DNA of 64,000 nt from Methylobacterium sp. WL1 (GCF_008000895.1 NZ_CP042823.1:4071001-4135000), one strand, 5' to 3'; shown: positions 36,270 through 47,182, counted from the first letter of the stretch. Numbers and translations: made by a program. The notes: generated from the sequence alone by a model not told the origin.

Positions 36270-36965
36270 AGCGGGGCTCGTCGGCGACACCGCGACCAGG
36301 GCAGAACCTTCGACCGACCCGATGCCGGTCTTCATGTCGGCGCTCGCCGCCCTGGCCCCTCTTCGGGCGCTACGGACGCCGTGACGGCGCCAGCCCCCGG
36401 CTGACCCATGCTCGACGCGTTGCCGATTGGGGCGCTTCCGCGCTCCGGGCCTCACAGCGCGACCGTGTTTCGTCGTGCCGACGGCGGCCGGATCGTCGGA
36501 GCGGCCCCCTCGCGTTGGCCGCCGAGCGGTCCCGTGCCGCCGTCCAGCAGCGGGAGCCATCGGGTTGCCCCGGCACGCGCACATGCATCGCCCGCCCACC
36601 GGTGCGCCAAGCCGTGGCATTCGGGTCACACGGCGCTCGGAAACCGCATCTGTTCAACGGGCGGAAGCGCCCTGCGCGCCCCGCCATGCCTGCGGATATA
36701 GGCAATAAACATGCCACTTGAAAAATTTTGCCGGCGACAGCATTCGAGACATACCGAAGAAATTTCGATGATCATTCTATATCGATACGGCAATTGATCA
36801 CGCGTCGCACCTTTTTCGAAAACAACGCTCCACTTGCATCCCTTTTTTTCGAAACTAACCTGCGTGGATTCGCTCATTTTAACGCCTTAACTTTCGACAA
36901 AGACGATCTACGGCGGAAAATAAGCGACGTTGTTTCCCTTTTGCACCGGACACTGAGCGGTCAAG
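36270..36965. other. intergenic with AT-rich segment before the autotransporter
   Basis: 696 bp. The first 430 bp are GC-rich without features. From about 36715 to 36960 it becomes AT-rich, unlike the rest of the window, and probably carries the autotransporter promoter. A TTG-started 81-codon frame (36728-36973) there was not accepted. Confidence 0.5.
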
Positions 36966-39900
36966 ATGCGTAGACACACGTACGTCGATAGCACTTCACG
37001 GAACGGATCTAAGTGTCGGCGCTTGATCGCGACTGCACTATACCGTTCGACCCTCGGTCTCACGGCCTTGGGTGCCTCGGTCTCGCACCATGCCCTCGCC
37101 CAGAGCTTGGCCAGCACCGACCCGGCGAGCTGGCGCACGACGGAGTACCGGGCGGATTGGGGCTTGGAGGCGATGCATGCGGCCGACGCCTACGCGGCGG
37201 GCTATACCGGCCTGGGCGTCACCGTCGGGGTGGTCGATTCCGGCTTCTACAGCCCCCACCCGGAATTCGCCGATGGCCGGGTCAAGCCGCTGACCATCAC
37301 CGGCACGTTCGGATCGAACGGGTTCTACTTCATGGACTGGCTCGGGAAACCGATCGACCGGTCGCCGAGACCGACCCTGTTCTCCAGCGGAGAGCCTTAT
37401 AGCGTTCCCGGCACGTACAACCCCGCCTACAACGATCCGCACGGAACGCACGTGACCGGGACGATCGGGGCTTCCCGAGACGGCGTCGGCATGCACGGCG
37501 TGGCGTTCAACGCCAACGTCTACGTAACCAACACGCAGTCCACTGACGAGATGACCTACGGTGCCAATGCGGATTATGCCTATTTCAAGAACGCATACGG
37601 CACCCTGGCTGCGGCCGGCGCGCGGGCTATCAACACGTCCTGGGGAAATTCACCACCTGCAGATAATTATAACAGCATCGGCGGCTTGTTAAATTCCTAT
37701 AAGAACTTTCTAGGGAAAAAGACTTACTTCGATTCCGTCAGTGAAGTAGCCAAGCAATACGACACCATATTGGTATTCGCGGCCGGGAACAACGCTTCCG
37801 CTCACCCCGACATACGGACTGTACTGCCCTATTTTCAGACGAACCTCGAACGCAATTGGGTTGCGGTGGGAGCCGTTCGAAAAGGCTACAACGGCCATTT
37901 TGATCCTGACAGTGTTGCACTAGACTGGTATTCCGTAAGGGCCGGTGCGGCGAAATATTGGTATGTTGCCGCACCAGGCAGTGCGATCGTCAGCACCGTA
38001 CCGCCCTCGACTTCGAAAGATGTCTGGCCGTCCGGACACTGGAACATCGATCCTGCGCACCAGACCGGCTACACGGCGGTGATGGGGACCTCGATGGCCG
38101 CGCCGCATGCCACGGGCGCACTCGCGGTGATCATGCAGCGCTACCCGTACATGACCAACCAGCAGGTCCGCGACGTCCTGCTCACCACCGCCTACCATCG
38201 CAATGCGGTCGACGGCGTCGCGGACGCCAACCCGAACGCTCCCAACGCGATCTGGGGCTGGGGCGTGATCGACCTGAACAAGGCCATGAAAGGACCTGGG
38301 CAGTTCCTCGGTCCCGTCGCCGCCAACCTTCCCACCGGCACCAGCGACACGTGGTCCAACGACATCTCCGAGGACGCGCTGATCCAGCGCAAGCAGGAGA
38401 ACGACGCCGAGGCCGCGGCTTGGCCGGCGCGCAAGGCCGCCATGGATCCGAAGCTCACGCTTCCCGCCTTGCAGGCCTCCCTGCCGGAGACCTGGTCCGC
38501 CCTCGTCGGCGTCGTCACGGCGTTCCGCAGCGGCAGTCTGCCGGCCATCCTCGACGCCCTCAAGGCGAGCGACGCGAGCCCCGTCGGCAGCAAAGTCGTG
38601 ACCGCCTTCGTCGAGACGAACAGGATCGGCTGGGCCTGGCCGCTCTCCGATCCGAACTTAGCTTACGCGCGCGTCAACATCGGCAATCGCTTAGCCCGCT
38701 ATATCGTGGGGCTGACCCGCGCCGACTTCACCAAGGTCGCCGCCGGTATCGCCACAGATTGGCAGACCGAGGTCCTGGTCGAGCCCACCCGCATCGCCTC
38801 CTTCGCGTCGATCCCGACCCGCGGCAGCCTGATCAAGCGCGGCGGCGGCACGCTCACGCTCACCGGCACCAACACCTATTCCGGCGGCACCACCCTGGCC
38901 GGCGGCACGCTCTCGGTCGCCCGCGACGCCAGCCTCGGCGCCGCCGCCGCCCCGCTGACCTTCGACGGCGGCGTCCTGAAGGTGACCGGCACCGGCTTCA
39001 CCGCCACCTCACGCCCGATCACCTGGGCGAACGGCGGCGGCGGGCTCGACATCGCCGACCCGGCCAACACCTTCACCCTCACCCAATCGCTCACCGGAGC
39101 CGGCGGCCTGGCCAAGCTCGGCGCCGGAACCCTCGCGCTCTCGGGCACCAACACCTACGCGGGCGCCACAACCATCGCGGCCGGCACACTCCTGGCCCGC
39201 GGCGGCCAGGCCATCGGCGACCGCAGCGCCGTGCTCATCGGCGCCGGCGCCACCCTGGCGCTCGCCGACGGCGAGACCGTCGGCTCGCTCGCCGGTCAGG
39301 GCCGCGTCGCGCTCGGATCCGCCCGCCTCACCGCCGGCGGCGACGGCTCCTCCACCACCTTCGCCGGGACCCTCGACGGCACCGGCGGACTGACCAAGGC
39401 CGGCGCCGGCACGCTCACCCTGGCGGGCGCCAACACCTACACCGGCGGCACCACCATCGCGGCCGGGACCCTGCAGGTCGGCGCCGGCGGCACCACGGGC
39501 AGCCTCGTCGGCGACGTCGCCAACGCCGGCACCCTGGCGTTCGACCGCGCCGACGCCGTCACCTTCGCGGGCACCGTCTCGGGCACCGGCGACCTGGTCC
39601 AGCGCGGCGCCGGCACCCTCACGCTCACCGGGGCCCACAGCTTCACCGGCCTGACCACCGTGGCCGCCGGCGGGCTCAACCTCACCGCCAGCGCCAGCCT
39701 GGTCTCGCCGGTGGTCACCCTGGCCGGCACCACGCTCACCCATGCCGGCAGCCTCACGGGCGGCCTCACCAACGCCGGCTCCGCGCTCACCAGCGGCACG
39801 ATCGCGGGCGGGATCACCAACACCGGCAGCCTCACCGCCACCGGGGGCACGCTCGACGGCGCCATCCGCAACGCCGGGCAGCTCGCCGTCACCGGGCCGG

Positions 39901-42222
39901 TCTCCTCGGATGCCGGCTTCGCCAACGCCGCCGGCGCCAGCCTGACCGTCTCCGGCCGCTACGCCCTGGCCGGCGGCCTCGACAACGCCGGCACCGTCGC
40001 GATCGCCGACGGCAGCCGCCTCGTCGCCGGCCGCATCGCCAATGCCGGCCTGCTCACCGTCGCGGCCCAGGCCAGCGTGGTCGACGACCTCGTCAACACC
40101 GGCCGCCTGGTCAACGCCGGCGCCTACACCGCCGACGCGGTCAACGCCCCGGGCGGCACCCTGATCAACACCGGCCGCTTCACCACCGTCTCGGCCCCGT
40201 TCGCCAACGCCGGCACCCTGGTCACCACCGGCAGCCTCACCGGCGGGCTCACCAACACCGGCGCCGTCCAGGCCGCCGGCGTGCTCGCCGGGCCGGTGAG
40301 CAACGCGCCCGGCGCGGTGATCGCGCTCACCGGCCCCACCACCGGCATCACCCGGCTCGCCAACGACGGCGCGTTCGACCTCGGCGGCACCGCCCTCACC
40401 GTCGGCTCGCTCGCCGGCACCACCGCCACCGCCACGCTCGGCAACGGCCGGCTCACCGTCGGCACCGACGGCAGCGCGTCCGACTATGCCGGCCAGATCG
40501 TCGACGGCACCAGCCCGACCAGCCTGACCAAGGTCGGCGCCGGCACCCTGACGCTCTCCGGGCTCAGCAGCTTCTCGGGGCCGGTCAGCGTGCAGGGCGG
40601 CGACCTCGCGGTCACCGGCGCCCTGCCCAACGCCGCGCTCAGCCTCGGTTCCGGCAGCCGGCTCACCGGCGACGGCTGGTTCGGCAGCCTGAGCCTCGGC
40701 GCCGGCAGCGTGCTCAGCCCCGGTACCGGATCGAGCCCCCTCGGGCGCATCACCGTCGCCGGCAGCCTCACCCTGGCGCCCGGCTCGGTCTACCGGGTCG
40801 ACGCCGCCGCCGACGGCCGCGCCGACCGCGTCGCGGTCGGCGGCAGCGCCACGGTGGCGGGCGCCCGGGTCGAGGCGGTGGCCGGCGCCGGCCCGTGGTC
40901 CGCGCGCACCCACTACACCATCCTGAGCGCCGCCGGCGGCGTCCAGGGCCGGTTCGCCGGGGTGTCGAGCAGCTTCGCGTTCCTGACCCCGTTCCTCGGC
41001 TACGAGCCGAACGCCGTGACCCTGACGCTGGCGCGCAACGACCTCGACTTCGCCGCGGTGGCGCACACCCGCAACCAGCGCGCGGCGGCCGCCGCCGTGC
41101 AGGCCAGGGCGGTCGGCTCGGCGCTGTACGACGCGGTCGCGACCCTGTCGGCGCCCCAGGCCCGGCGGCGTTCGCCGGGCTGGCGGGCGACGCCCATGCC
41201 GGGCTGGCCTCCACCGCCTTCGCCAATGCCGGCCTCACTCGCGAGGCGGTGCTCGACCGGCTGCGCTGGGGGCCGCCCGGAGGCGCGCGATTACGGCGCC
41301 CTGCCGGCCGCCTACACCGCCGACCGGCCCGGGGAGCCGGTGGAGCCGGTGGCGGTCCCGGCGCGGGTGTTCGACCCGCGGGTCGTGAGCCTGTGGGGCC
41401 AGGGGCTGGGCAGCCTCGGCCACGTCCGGGCCGACGTCAACGCCGCCGCCCTGTCGCGCCGGAGCGCCGGCTTCGTCATGGGCGTGGACGCGCGCCTGGA
41501 CGGGCTCGGCCTCGGCGGGCTGCGGCTCGGCGTGGTCGGCGGCCATGTCGAGACCGATCTCGCCAGCCCCGGCCAGGTCCAGACCGGGACGCTGGCGAGC
41601 ACGTTCGGCGGCATCTACGGCAGCCTGGAGGCGGGTCCGGCGGTGGTGCGGTTCGGCGCGCTGGCGGCCGACGAGCCGGCGCGGCTGCGCCGGGTCGTGG
41701 CGTTCCCGGGCTGACCGACACGCCGAGCGCGCGCACCGGCGGGCGCAGCGTCCAGGGTTTTGGCGAGGCCGGCTACCGGATGGCGCTCGGCGCCGGCACG
41801 GTGCTGGAGCCGTTCGTCGGCGCGGGCGCCGTGGCGCTCGGCGCGACCGCTTCGCCGAGCAGGGCGGGGCGGCCGCGCTCATGGGCGCGGCCCGCGCCAG
41901 CCTGCTGCCGACCGCGACCGCGGGCGTGCGCGCGGAAGGCCAGCTCGATCCGGAGGCGGCGCTGCCGGTGTCGGTGCACGCGCTCGCCGGCTACCGGCGC
42001 ACCTTCGGCGACGTCGTGCCGAGCGCGGTGCTGGCGTTCCGGGGCACCGGCGCCCGGTTCGTGAGCGCGGGCCTGCCGATCGACCGCGACGCCCTGGTCG
42101 CCGAGGCCGGCCTGTCGGTGCTGCTCACCCCGGCGGCCTCGCTCGGCGTGTCCTACACCGGCCAGATCGGCGCCAGAGCCCAGGACCATGCCGCCAAGGG
42201 CGCCTTCACGGTCCGGTTCTGA
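36966..42222 (+). pseudogene. subtilase (S8) autotransporter, about five frameshifts
   Basis: Type Va autotransporter. The long signal (MRRHTYVDS..SHHALAQS) is followed by an S8 protease domain with Asp91 (VGVVDSGFY), His159 (DPHGTHVTG) and Ser376 (MGTSMAAPHATG). Then come five autotransporter-associated repeats of the GTLTLTGTNTYSGGTTLAG type between 38.8 and 40.6 kb, with a NAGTL-rich beta-helix, and a C-terminal barrel ending GAFTVRF. The frame breaks near 41164, 41270, 41280, 41708 and 41844. Adding one G at each gives 1753 aa and rebuilds SAPQARAAFAGLAGDAHAGL, LRWGAAREARDYGAL, AFPGLTDTPSARTGG and LGADRFAEQGGAAALM. All lesions are losses in the barrel region, so sequence error is likely. 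The subtilase probably cuts surface or external proteins. Confidence 0.88.
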
Positions 42223-42396
42223 ACAGGCCTACGCGCGGCGGGGATCACGCGAGCGCGCGGCAGGCGGCAGCTCGCTATGCGGCGGCACAGCCCGCTCCCG
42301 AGGGATTGCGATACCGCTCCCGTATCGCCTGCCGTGCCCTCGCGGCGCACCGTTCGCCGAGCGCGGGACCCTTCAGGCTCCGCTCGGAACGCCCCC

Positions 42397-42975
42397 TCAC
42401 TCCACCCGGCCGCCCCGCCCCCCGAGGCGGCCGGGGAGGCCGGTCAGGCGGTCCTTCATGGCCAGCACCTTCTGCACCTTGGCGCCGAGGGTGAGGAGTT
42501 GCACCAGGCGCTCGGTGTCGAGGCGGCGGACGTCGGCGTACCAGCCCGCGAAGAGCTCGAACAGGTCGTGCATCTCCCGGAGCCGGCCTTGCGCGTGGCG
42601 CTCGACCTCGGATTCGGCCTCCTGCATCAGCAACTCGCGCAGCAGGGTCAGGGTCGGGTCGATCTCGCGCTTCTTGCGCTCCTCGACCAGGGTGCGGACG
42701 ATCTGCCAGATGTCCTCCGGGGTGGCAAAATAGTCCCGCCGGTCGCCGGGCACGTGCAGCAGCCGCACCAGGTTCCAGGCCTGCAGCTCCTTGAGCCCCA
42801 TGCTGACGTTGGAGCGGGAGACGCCCAGCCGCTCCACCATCTCGTCGGCGTTGAGCGGGCGCTCGGCGACGAACAGCAGGGCGTAGATCTGCCCCACGGT
42901 CCGGTTGATGCCCCAGCGAGACCCCATCTCGCCGAAATGCAGCACGAAGGTCTGGACCAGGGGAGGCAGGTGCAC
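42397..42975 (-). CDS. GbsR/MarR family transcriptional regulator
   Basis: 192 aa. Winged HTH at residues 25-90 (NADEMVERLGVSRSNVSMGL; LLHVPGDRRDYFATPEDIWQ), GbsR subfamily of MarR, with a helical C-terminal dimerisation tail. It lies 133 nt downstream of cydX on the same strand, so it is probably cotranscribed with or next to cydABX. The perfect palindrome over the cydA promoter (45708-45725) is a natural candidate binding site. The effector is unknown. Confidence 0.88.
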   Translation of the reverse strand: MHLPPLVQTFVLHFGEMGSRWGINRTVGQIYALLFVAERPLNADEMVERLGVSRSNVSMGLKELQAWNLVRLLHVPGDRRDYFATPEDIWQIVRTLVEERKKREIDPTLTLLRELLMQEAESEVERHAQGRLREMHDLFELFAGWYADVRRLDTERLVQLLTLGAKVQKVLAMKDRLTGLPGRLGGRGGRVE

Positions 42976-43108
42976 GGCGGCGATCCGTCGGACGGTGAGC
43001 CCCCAAAGCGGGCGGGGGTTCGAGGCGGGGGTTCGGAGCGCGCGCCGCCGACGTGGAGACCGGTTCGACGGAGACGAGCGCGTTCGATGGAGGCGTGAGG
43101 CCGGCTTA

Positions 43109-43231
43109 TCAGCTCTTGAGCCAGAACCGGAGGAGCGTCGCGACGGCCCCGAGGCCGAGGATGCTCCCGGCCCAGAGCGCGACGTACCAGGCGAGGCGCG
43201 TCCACAGGGGCGGCGGGGTTGCAGGCTCCAT
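43109..43231 (-). CDS. cydX: DUF2474 / CydX-like small bd-oxidase subunit
   Basis: 40-aa protein: Pro-rich start, then one membrane helix (LAWYVALWAGSILGLGAVAT) and an LLRFWLKS tail. This is the DUF2474 pattern found after cydB in CIO-type operons, where it acts as the small CydX-like subunit. Its ATG overlaps the cydB stop (TGATG). Easily missed because of its size. Confidence 0.85.
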   Translation of the reverse strand: MEPATPPPLWTRLAWYVALWAGSILGLGAVATLLRFWLKS

Positions 43232-44238
43232 CAGTGATACCCGTGCGCGTCGACCTTGCCGCGGAACACCCAGTACGAATACGCGGTGTAGATCAGGATG
43301 ATCGGGATCAGGACCGAGGCGCCGACCAGCATGAACATCTGGCTCGACGCGGGGGCGGCGGCCTGCCAGATCGTGATCCGGCCCGGCACCACGTCGGGGA
43401 AGATGCTGATCCCCAGCCCCAGGAACGAGAGGGCGAACAGGCCGAGCGCGATCAGGAACGGGGCCCGCTCGCCGCCGCCCCGCAGGGTCCGCCACAGGGC
43501 GACGGCGGCCAGCGCCACGAGCAGCGGCACCTGCGCGGTGACGAGCACGTTCGGCATCGCCAGCCAGCGCTCGAAGTAGCGGCCCTGCAGGAACGGCGTC
43601 GCGGCGCTGACCAGGGCGATCGCCGCCACCGTGGCGACGGTGAGGCGCAGGGCCAGGCGGCGGGCCTGGAGCTGGAGCAGCCCCTCCGTGCGCATCACCA
43701 GCCAGGTCGCCCCGAGGAGCGCGTACGCGATCACCAGGCTCGCGCCGACCAGCAGGCTGAACGGCGTCAGCCAGTCCCACCAGCCGCCGGCATAGGCCCG
43801 GCCCTCGACCGCGATGCCCTGCAGCAGCGCGCCGAGCGCGATCCCCTGGGCGAGCGCCGCCACCAGCGAGCCGCCCGTGAAGGCGACATCCCAGGCCGCC
43901 CGGTGGCCGGGATCGCGCCAGCGGAACTCGAACGCCACGCCCCGGAAGATCAGCCCGAGCAGCATGGCGATGATCGGCGCGTAGAGCGCCGGCAGGATCA
44001 CCGCGTAGGCCAGCGGGAAGGCCGCGAACAGCCCGCCGCCGCCCAGCACCAGCCAGGTCTCGTTGCCGTCCCAGACCGGGGCGACCGAGTTCATCGCGGT
44101 GTCGCGCTCGGGCCCCGGCCGCAGGGCCGGGAACAGGATCCCGATGCCGAGATCGAAGCCGTCCATGACGATGTAGGCGAAGACCGCGAAGGCGATCACG
44201 AACGCCCAGATCACGGTGAGATCGACGTTGTAGACCAT
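43231..44238 (-). CDS. cydB: cytochrome bd ubiquinol oxidase subunit II
   Basis: 335-aa membrane protein with about eight helices. Typical stretches are AYIVMDGFDLGIGILFPALR, APVWDGNETWLVLGGGGLFA and SYWVFRGKV near the end. It partners CydA in oxidising quinol and reducing oxygen to water without proton pumping. ATG 44238 is used; an upstream frame extension from 44349 runs through the end of cydA. Spacing from the cydA stop is 7 nt. Confidence 0.95.
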   Translation of the reverse strand: MVYNVDLTVIWAFVIAFAVFAYIVMDGFDLGIGILFPALRPGPERDTAMNSVAPVWDGNETWLVLGGGGLFAAFPLAYAVILPALYAPIIAMLLGLIFRGVAFEFRWRDPGHRAAWDVAFTGGSLVAALAQGIALGALLQGIAVEGRAYAGGWWDWLTPFSLLVGASLVIAYALLGATWLVMRTEGLLQLQARRLALRLTVATVAAIALVSAATPFLQGRYFERWLAMPNVLVTAQVPLLVALAAVALWRTLRGGGERAPFLIALGLFALSFLGLGISIFPDVVPGRITIWQAAAPASSQMFMLVGASVLIPIILIYTAYSYWVFRGKVDAHGYH

Positions 44239-44245
44239 GGCTGCC

Positions 44246-45664
44246 TCACTCGGCCGGCTGGAGGTGGCGGTCGGGATCGACCGACGGGGCGGGGGTGATG
44301 CCGGCGGTGCGGATCGGCGTGCCGGGTTCGATCCCGGTCTCGCCGGCATGGGGCGGCTGGGCCATCAGGCGCAGGATGTACAGAACCCCCATGGCGAAGA
44401 CGGAAAAATAGATCACCACGAAGGCGGTGAGCGAGGCGGCCACGGCCGGGCCGTGGAGCGGCGAGGCGGATTGGGCGGTCCGCAGCAGGCCGTAGACCGT
44501 GTAGGGCTGGCGCCCGACCTCGGTGGTGATCCAGCCGGCCAGCACCGCCACGAAGCCCGCCGGGCCCATGGCGAGCGCGAACCGATGCAGCGGGCTCCAC
44601 CGGTAGAGCGCCCCGCGCCAGCGCGCGAGCAGGCTCAGGGCCCCGAGCAGCAGCATCAGCATGCCGAGCCCGACCATGATGCGGAACGACCAGAACACGA
44701 TCGGCACCGGCGGCCAGTCCGTCCGGGGAAGGCTGTCGAGGCCGGCCAGCGGCGCGTCCAGGCTGTGCTTGAGCACCAGCGAGGACAGCTTCGGGATCTC
44801 CACGGCGTAGCGGACCGTGCCGGCCTCCTGGTCGGGCAGGCCGAACAGCACCAGGGGCGCCCCGTCCGGATGGCTCTGGAAGTGGCCCTCCATGGCCATG
44901 ACCTTGGCGGGCTGGTGCTCCAGCGTGTTGAGGCCGTGGGCGTCGCCGGCGAGGATCTGGGCCGGCGCCACCAGGGCGGCCATCCACATCGCCATCGAGA
45001 ACATCGTCCGGGCCGCCGGGTTGGCCCGGTCGCGCAGCAGGTGCCAGGCGCCGACCGCGCCGACCACGAGCGCGGTGGTCAGGTAGGCCGCCAGCACCAT
45101 GTGGACGAGCCGGTACGGGAAGGACGGGTTGAACACGATCGCCCACCAGTCCAGCGGCACGAACTGGCCCTCGGCGTTGGTGCCGTACCCCGCCGGCGTC
45201 TGCATCCACGAGTTCACCGACAGGATCCAGAACGCCGAGAAGAAGGTCCCGAACGCCACCATCAGGGTCGCGGCGAAGTGCAGGCGTGGGCCGACCTTGC
45301 GCATGCCGAACAGCATCACCCCCAGGAAGCCCGCCTCCAGGAAGAAGGCCGACAGCACCTCGTAGGCCATCATCGGGCCGAGCACCGGGCCGGTCTTGTC
45401 GGAGAAGACCGACCAGTTGGTGCCGAACTGGTAGGACATCACCAGGCCGGAGACGACGCCCATGGCGAACGCGATGGCGAAGATCTTCAGCCAGTACTTG
45501 AACAGGTCCATGAAGACCTGCCGGCCGGTGGCGAGCCACAGGCCCTCCAGCACGGCCAGAAAGCTCGCCAGCCCGATCGAGAAGGCCGGGAACACGATGT
45601 GGAACGCCACCGTGAAGCCGAACTGGATGCGGGCGAGGATCAGGGGATCGAGGGTGTCGAGCAC
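44246..45664 (-). CDS. cydA: cytochrome bd ubiquinol oxidase subunit I (CIO type)
   Basis: 472-aa haem-bearing subunit. It opens with ARIQFGFTVAFHIVFPAFSI (axial His) and has FNPSFPYRLVHMVLAAYLTT (second haem His) and GWITTEVGRQPYTVYGLLRT. At 472 aa with a short Q-loop it belongs to the cyanide-insensitive oxidase type rather than E. coli CydA (about 520 aa). High oxygen affinity and resistance to respiratory poisons are the usual roles. The promoter carries an 18-bp palindrome. Confidence 0.95.
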   Translation of the reverse strand: MLDTLDPLILARIQFGFTVAFHIVFPAFSIGLASFLAVLEGLWLATGRQVFMDLFKYWLKIFAIAFAMGVVSGLVMSYQFGTNWSVFSDKTGPVLGPMMAYEVLSAFFLEAGFLGVMLFGMRKVGPRLHFAATLMVAFGTFFSAFWILSVNSWMQTPAGYGTNAEGQFVPLDWWAIVFNPSFPYRLVHMVLAAYLTTALVVGAVGAWHLLRDRANPAARTMFSMAMWMAALVAPAQILAGDAHGLNTLEHQPAKVMAMEGHFQSHPDGAPLVLFGLPDQEAGTVRYAVEIPKLSSLVLKHSLDAPLAGLDSLPRTDWPPVPIVFWSFRIMVGLGMLMLLLGALSLLARWRGALYRWSPLHRFALAMGPAGFVAVLAGWITTEVGRQPYTVYGLLRTAQSASPLHGPAVAASLTAFVVIYFSVFAMGVLYILRLMAQPPHAGETGIEPGTPIRTAGITPAPSVDPDRHLQPAE

Positions 45665-45697
45665 GATGGGTCTCCCGGCTCGGGATCTGCGACTCGG

Positions 45698-45725
45698 TTT
45701 ATAGCATTTTCAGAAATTTCTGAAA
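45698..45725 (-). promoter_or_regulatory. cydA promoter with 18-bp palindromic operator
   Basis: On the minus strand TTTCAG, 16 nt, then TATAAA form a good promoter. The perfect palindrome TTTCAGAAATTTCTGAAA (45708-45725) covers the -35 box and spacer. A protein bound there would block RNA polymerase; the GbsR/MarR regulator of the same operon is the obvious candidate. Confidence 0.65.
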
Positions 45726-45893
45726 TGTCGACAAAGACAGGACAGCCATCGCGGCGACGCCGGGCCTGGACGCGCGCGCTCCGACGCGGCAGGCTCGGCG
45801 CGATTCCCCAAAACGGCCGGGCGCTTGCAAGTCGGGTGCCCACCCGCGCGCCGCGCTGCGCCGCTCCCCGGACACCAGGAGACCCCTCGCTCC

Positions 45894-47114
45894 ATGCTCG
45901 AACCCGCTGCCGCCGCCCTCGACATGCCCCTCGACCTGTCCGCCGCGCTCTCGGAGCGCATCCGCGGCATCGGCACGAGCCAGATCGGCCTGGTGGCGGA
46001 TCGCGGCCGGGACGACCCGGACGTGGTCAAGCTCTGGATCGGCGAGGGCGACCTGCCGACGCCGCCGTTCATCGTCGAGGCGGCGCACCGGGCGATGCAG
46101 GCCGGGCACACCCGCTACACCACCTCGCTCGGCCTGCCGGCCCTGCGGGCGGCGCTCGGCACCTACCACGCCCGGCACTGGGGGGTGGACGTCCCGGCGG
46201 ACAGGTTCGCTGTCACGGCCGGCGGCATGAACGCGATCATGCAGGCCGCGCAGGCGCTGCTGGAGCTGGGCGACGAGATCATCATCCCGTCCCCGGCCTG
46301 GCCGAACCTCGCCGAGGCGGTCCGCATCACCGGCGGGGTGCCGGTGACGGTGCCCTACCGGATCCAGCCGGACGGGCGCTTCACGCTGCCGCTCGCCGAC
46401 ATCGTGGCGGCGCTGACGCCGCGCACCCGGGTGATCATGGTCAACTCGCCCTCGAACCCCACGGGCTGGACCATGCCGCTTTCGGAGATGACGGCGCTTC
46501 GCGACCTCGCCCGCGCGCGCGGCCTGTGGATCCTGTCGGACGAGGTCTACGCGCACTTCACCTACGGCAACCAGATCGCGCCGTCCTTCCTGCAGATCTG
46601 CACGGAGGACGACCGGCTGATCGTGACCAACACCTTCTCGAAGAACTGGGCGATGACCGGCTGGCGCGCCGGCTGGGTGATCTTCCCCCGGGGCCTGGCG
46701 CCGACCTTCGCCAAGCTCGGCCAGTACAGCACCACCTCGATCCCGACCTTCATCCAGCACGCCTGCGTCGCCGCGCTCGACGAGGGCGACGGCTTCATCC
46801 GCACGATGGTCGACCGCTGCGCCGAGGCGAGGGGGATCCTGGTGGAGGGGCTGGCGCGCCTGCCCGGGGTCACGGTGGCGCCGCCGGAGGGCGCCTTCTA
46901 CCTCATGCCCCGGATCGCCGGCGACGAGCCGAGCCTCGACCTGGCGTTCCGCCTGCTGCGCGACGCCAAGGTCGGCGTCGCCCCGGGCACCGCCTTCGGC
47001 CCCGCGGGCGAGGGCCTGGTCCGTATCTGCTTCGCCATCAGCCCGGACTTGGCGCGGGAGGCGGTGCGGCGGTTGTCGGGGGTGTTGGGGCGGGGTTCGG
47101 CCTTAGACGCCTGA
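45894..47114 (+). CDS. PLP-dependent class I/II aminotransferase
   Basis: 406-aa fold-type I aminotransferase. IGEGDLPTPPFIVEAAHRAM, the NSPSNPTGW motif, YAHF with the preceding SDEV, and the PLP Lys in NTFSKNWAMTGWRAGW are all present. The amino donor is unknown (aspartate/aromatic aminotransferase-like). CCAGGAGA precedes ATG 45894. Divergent from cydA; its promoter may overlap the cyd regulatory region. Confidence 0.92.
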   Translation: MLEPAAAALDMPLDLSAALSERIRGIGTSQIGLVADRGRDDPDVVKLWIGEGDLPTPPFIVEAAHRAMQAGHTRYTTSLGLPALRAALGTYHARHWGVDVPADRFAVTAGGMNAIMQAAQALLELGDEIIIPSPAWPNLAEAVRITGGVPVTVPYRIQPDGRFTLPLADIVAALTPRTRVIMVNSPSNPTGWTMPLSEMTALRDLARARGLWILSDEVYAHFTYGNQIAPSFLQICTEDDRLIVTNTFSKNWAMTGWRAGWVIFPRGLAPTFAKLGQYSTTSIPTFIQHACVAALDEGDGFIRTMVDRCAEARGILVEGLARLPGVTVAPPEGAFYLMPRIAGDEPSLDLAFRLLRDAKVGVAPGTAFGPAGEGLVRICFAISPDLAREAVRRLSGVLGRGSALDA

Positions 47115-47125
47115 ACCACCGCATC

Positions 47126-47182
47126 CACCCTCCCCTCTGCGGAGGAGGGTGGCCCCTGCATCAGCAGGGGTCGGGAGAGGGG
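47126..47182. repeat. GC-rich double-hairpin repeat, left copy
   Basis: CCACCCTCC / GGAGGGTGG (9-bp stem, 47126-47134 with 47144-47152) followed by CCCCTGC-ATCA-GCAGGGG (47153-47170) and TCGGGAGAGGGG. An inverted copy lies at 47244-47297. Confidence 0.75.

Noticed and set aside
36728..36973. 81-codon frame in the AT-rich gap before the autotransporter
   Set aside because: TTG start, no ribosome binding site, no family likeness, and overlap with the autotransporter start. The region is better read as a promoter.
36966..42222. Reading the autotransporter and the other five frameshifted genes as truly decayed
   Set aside because: Every lesion is a single missing base with full conservation of motifs on both sides. 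Decay would show stops and mixed indels.
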